Positions 62,531 through 64,000 of a stretch of 64,000 nt of DNA are shown piece after piece. The position numbers were made by a program, and so were the translations under genes. Source of the DNA: Peribacillus simplex (GTDB lineage Bacteria; Bacillota; Bacilli; Bacillales; DSM-1321); assembly GCF_030123325.1 (NCBI RefSeq), contig NZ_CP126106.1:2012001-2076000 (forward strand), written 5' to 3'. The notes under the pieces were generated by a model. It was not told the DNA's origin and ran no database searches. It was given only the letters and a program-made list of their open reading frames with translations. Position 1 is the stretch's first letter. The number at the start of each line of letters is the position of its first letter.

Positions 62531-63544
62531 ATGAAAACACTCATGAAAGCAGCTCAGATCACCAAGTACTCAAAAAATATCCATGCCCAAGTCAATGACA
62601 TTCCAATTCCAGAAATCGATGATAACGAAGTCTTGGTAAAGGTCAAAGCTGCGGCGGTCAATCCGCTCGAAATGTTGATTATCACAGGTAGCGTGAAACT
62701 GATTCAAGATTATGAATTCCCATTAACGATTGGTAATGAATTGGCAGGCGTTATCGAAAAAGTCGGAAAAAATGTGACAGACTTTCACGTTGGAGATGCC
62801 ATCTATACACGTCTCCCACTAGAAAAAATTGGTGCTTTTGCGGAATATGCCGCAATTGACGCTGCTGCAATTGCACCCATGCCAAAAAACTTGTCCTACG
62901 TGGAAGCCGCTGCTGCAGCACTAGCTGGACTCACAGCGTATCAAGGTCTACATGAAGAACTTGAAGCACAGTCTGGTAAATCTGTTTTCATTCCAGGTGG
63001 ATCGGGTAGCTTTGGTCAAACGGCTGTCCCAATCGCAAAGGCAATGGGTCTAAATGTCATTGTTAGTGGCAACTCAGAAGCACGCGAACGCACTTTGGAA
63101 ATTGGTGCAGACCAATATTTGGAATATACAACAGAAAACTATGTTGACTTGTTGGCGAATGTGGATTACGTGATTGATACACTGGGTCCTAAAGAATTTG
63201 ACAATGAATTGAGTATCATCAAACCGGGCGGAAGATTGCTCTCTCTCCGTACAGGACCAAATAAACGTTTTGGAAAAGACAGAAACTTTCCATTGTGGAA
63301 ACAAAAGCTATTTTCCATTGCTGGCGCAAAGTATGACCACAAAGCCAAGAAACACGACGTGGAATACCATTTTATCTTCGTTCGTTCTGACGGCGCACAA
63401 CTCAAAGAGATTACCAAAATCATTGAAGAAAATAACATTGTTCCAGCAATTCATCCAACACTATTTACCATAGACAACGTAAATGAAGCGCTAGAACTAG
63501 TCGCAAATGGACGACCAAAAGGGAAAGTGATTATTAATTTTTAA
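62531..63544 (+). CDS. MDR-family NADP-dependent quinone oxidoreductase
   Basis: 337 residues of the zinc-free quinone oxidoreductase type. N-terminal GroES-like half with PLTIGNELAGVIEKVGKNV; Rossmann half with FIPGGSGSFGQTAVPIAKAMG (NADPH loop) and GADQYLEYTTENY. Start ATG 62531 (AAGGATG upstream) or ATG 62543. It is followed by a paralogue seven bases after its stop, so the two are co-transcribed. Probably detoxifies quinones or enones, in line with the neighbouring OYE genes. Confidence 0.88.
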   Translation: MKTLMKAAQITKYSKNIHAQVNDIPIPEIDDNEVLVKVKAAAVNPLEMLIITGSVKLIQDYEFPLTIGNELAGVIEKVGKNVTDFHVGDAIYTRLPLEKIGAFAEYAAIDAAAIAPMPKNLSYVEAAAAALAGLTAYQGLHEELEAQSGKSVFIPGGSGSFGQTAVPIAKAMGLNVIVSGNSEARERTLEIGADQYLEYTTENYVDLLANVDYVIDTLGPKEFDNELSIIKPGGRLLSLRTGPNKRFGKDRNFPLWKQKLFSIAGAKYDHKAKKHDVEYHFIFVRSDGAQLKEITKIIEENNIVPAIHPTLFTIDNVNEALELVANGRPKGKVIINF

Positions 63545-63551
63545 GGGGAAC

Positions 63552-64000
63552 ATGATGAAAGCAGTCCAAATAAAAAGCTACTCGAAAAAGCTAGAAGCTC
63601 ACATCAACGATGTGCCTATTCCAAGAATAAACAAACATCAATTGTTAATCAAAACAAATGTGGCGGGCGTTGACCCACATCTTATATTGGCTATTACCGG
63701 AAAGGTGCGCATTTTTGACCACTATGATTTTCCGTTGACACTCGGAAATGAACTTTCAGGTGTGATTGAATCGGTTGGCGAAGCGGTGACAGACTTTAAA
63801 AAGGGCGACAGAGTATATGCGTTAATGCCACTAGATACAATGGGTGCCTTTGCAGAATATGTTGTTGCTGATGCAAATAACGTTGCGAAAATGCCAAAAC
63901 ATCTTACTTTTGAAGAAGGGGCTGCCATTCCATTATCGGCTTTGACAGTTGTTCAAGCATTCGATGTACTGAACGTGAAACCTGGCGCAAAACTGTTCAT
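63552..64000 (+). CDS. MDR-family oxidoreductase, 3' truncated by window
   Basis: 149 codons, open to the window end. MKAVQIKSYSKKLEAHINDV, FPLTLGNELSGVIESVGEAV and PLDTMGAFAEYVVADANNVA align with the preceding gene, so this is a tandem paralogue. ATG 63552 or 63555 follows TTAAGGGGAAC. Only the GroES-like domain and the first part of the linker are visible. Confidence 0.88.
   Translation, partial: MMKAVQIKSYSKKLEAHINDVPIPRINKHQLLIKTNVAGVDPHLILAITGKVRIFDHYDFPLTLGNELSGVIESVGEAVTDFKKGDRVYALMPLDTMGAFAEYVVADANNVAKMPKHLTFEEGAAIPLSALTVVQAFDVLNVKPGAKLF

Noticed and set aside
1..64000. CRISPR arrays, tRNA or rRNA genes, prophage structural genes
   Set aside because: No regularly spaced repeats, no cloverleaf or rRNA-like sequence, and no phage structural proteins were seen.

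Overview
The window is low-GC Bacillota chromosome from an endospore former. It carries a three-gene Ger receptor operon, an H-type small acid-soluble spore protein, an Sda checkpoint protein, LysM wall hydrolases and a VmlR-type antibiotic ABC-F gene. The gene set and a GC-rich dispersed repeat (four copies) fit a Bacillus/Peribacillus-like genome; the genus is inference.

Layout. 1-3.7 kb: NCS1 permease, DUF917 protein and hydantoinase/oxoprolinase operon (hydantoin or related cyclic-amide use). 4-11 kb: small membrane protein, DUF2935, vmlR with an attenuator leader, GH25-LysM lysozyme, sspH, TerC. 11.3-20.2 kb: BCCT relic, spore germinant receptor operon in B-A-C order with a sigma-G-like promoter, GAF-LuxR regulator divergent from two SDR genes, and a tandem LysM-NlpC/P60 enzyme whose first catalytic domain is dead. 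20.5-31 kb: an eroded accessory region with NucA/NucB nuclease and MFS relics, a VOC-EamA pair between 219-bp inverted repeats, an ArsR regulator, unknown genes, a DHA2 exporter between decayed inverted relics, and a DUF4240 protein.

31.4-52.2 kb: brnQ (CodY box) and sda, then a segment bracketed by two same-orientation copies of one IS110-family element (called IS-A here; copy 1 truncated, copy 2 intact). Inside lies the most interesting locus: TetR, DoxX, FAD monooxygenase, a one-module NRPS (C-A-T), a PKS module (KS, decayed AT, ACP, TE) and a PPTase, with a tyrosine phosphatase and a cyclase-family protein downstream. It looks like a self-contained small hybrid lipopeptide or aminoacyl-polyketide pathway. 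The product is unknown to me.

IS110 content is unusually dense. IS-A has its non-coding RNA candidate upstream of the transposase (bridge-RNA position of the IS110 group). IS-B is known only from left-end relics and 18 transposase codons. IS-C has long conserved non-coding DNA downstream of its transposase (IS1111-group position). A group II intron 3' end relic lies beside IS-A copy 1.

52.3-64 kb: MFS/LysR divergent pair, IS-C (single nonsense codon), DUF6366, then a TetR-regulated alpha/beta hydrolase and old yellow enzyme pair with two identical operators, broken alcohol dehydrogenase and pyruvate dehydrogenase E2 pieces, an intact dihydrolipoyl dehydrogenase, a second OYE fragment, and two tandem MDR quinone oxidoreductases, the last cut by the window edge. 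No rRNA, tRNA, CRISPR array or replication origin was seen.
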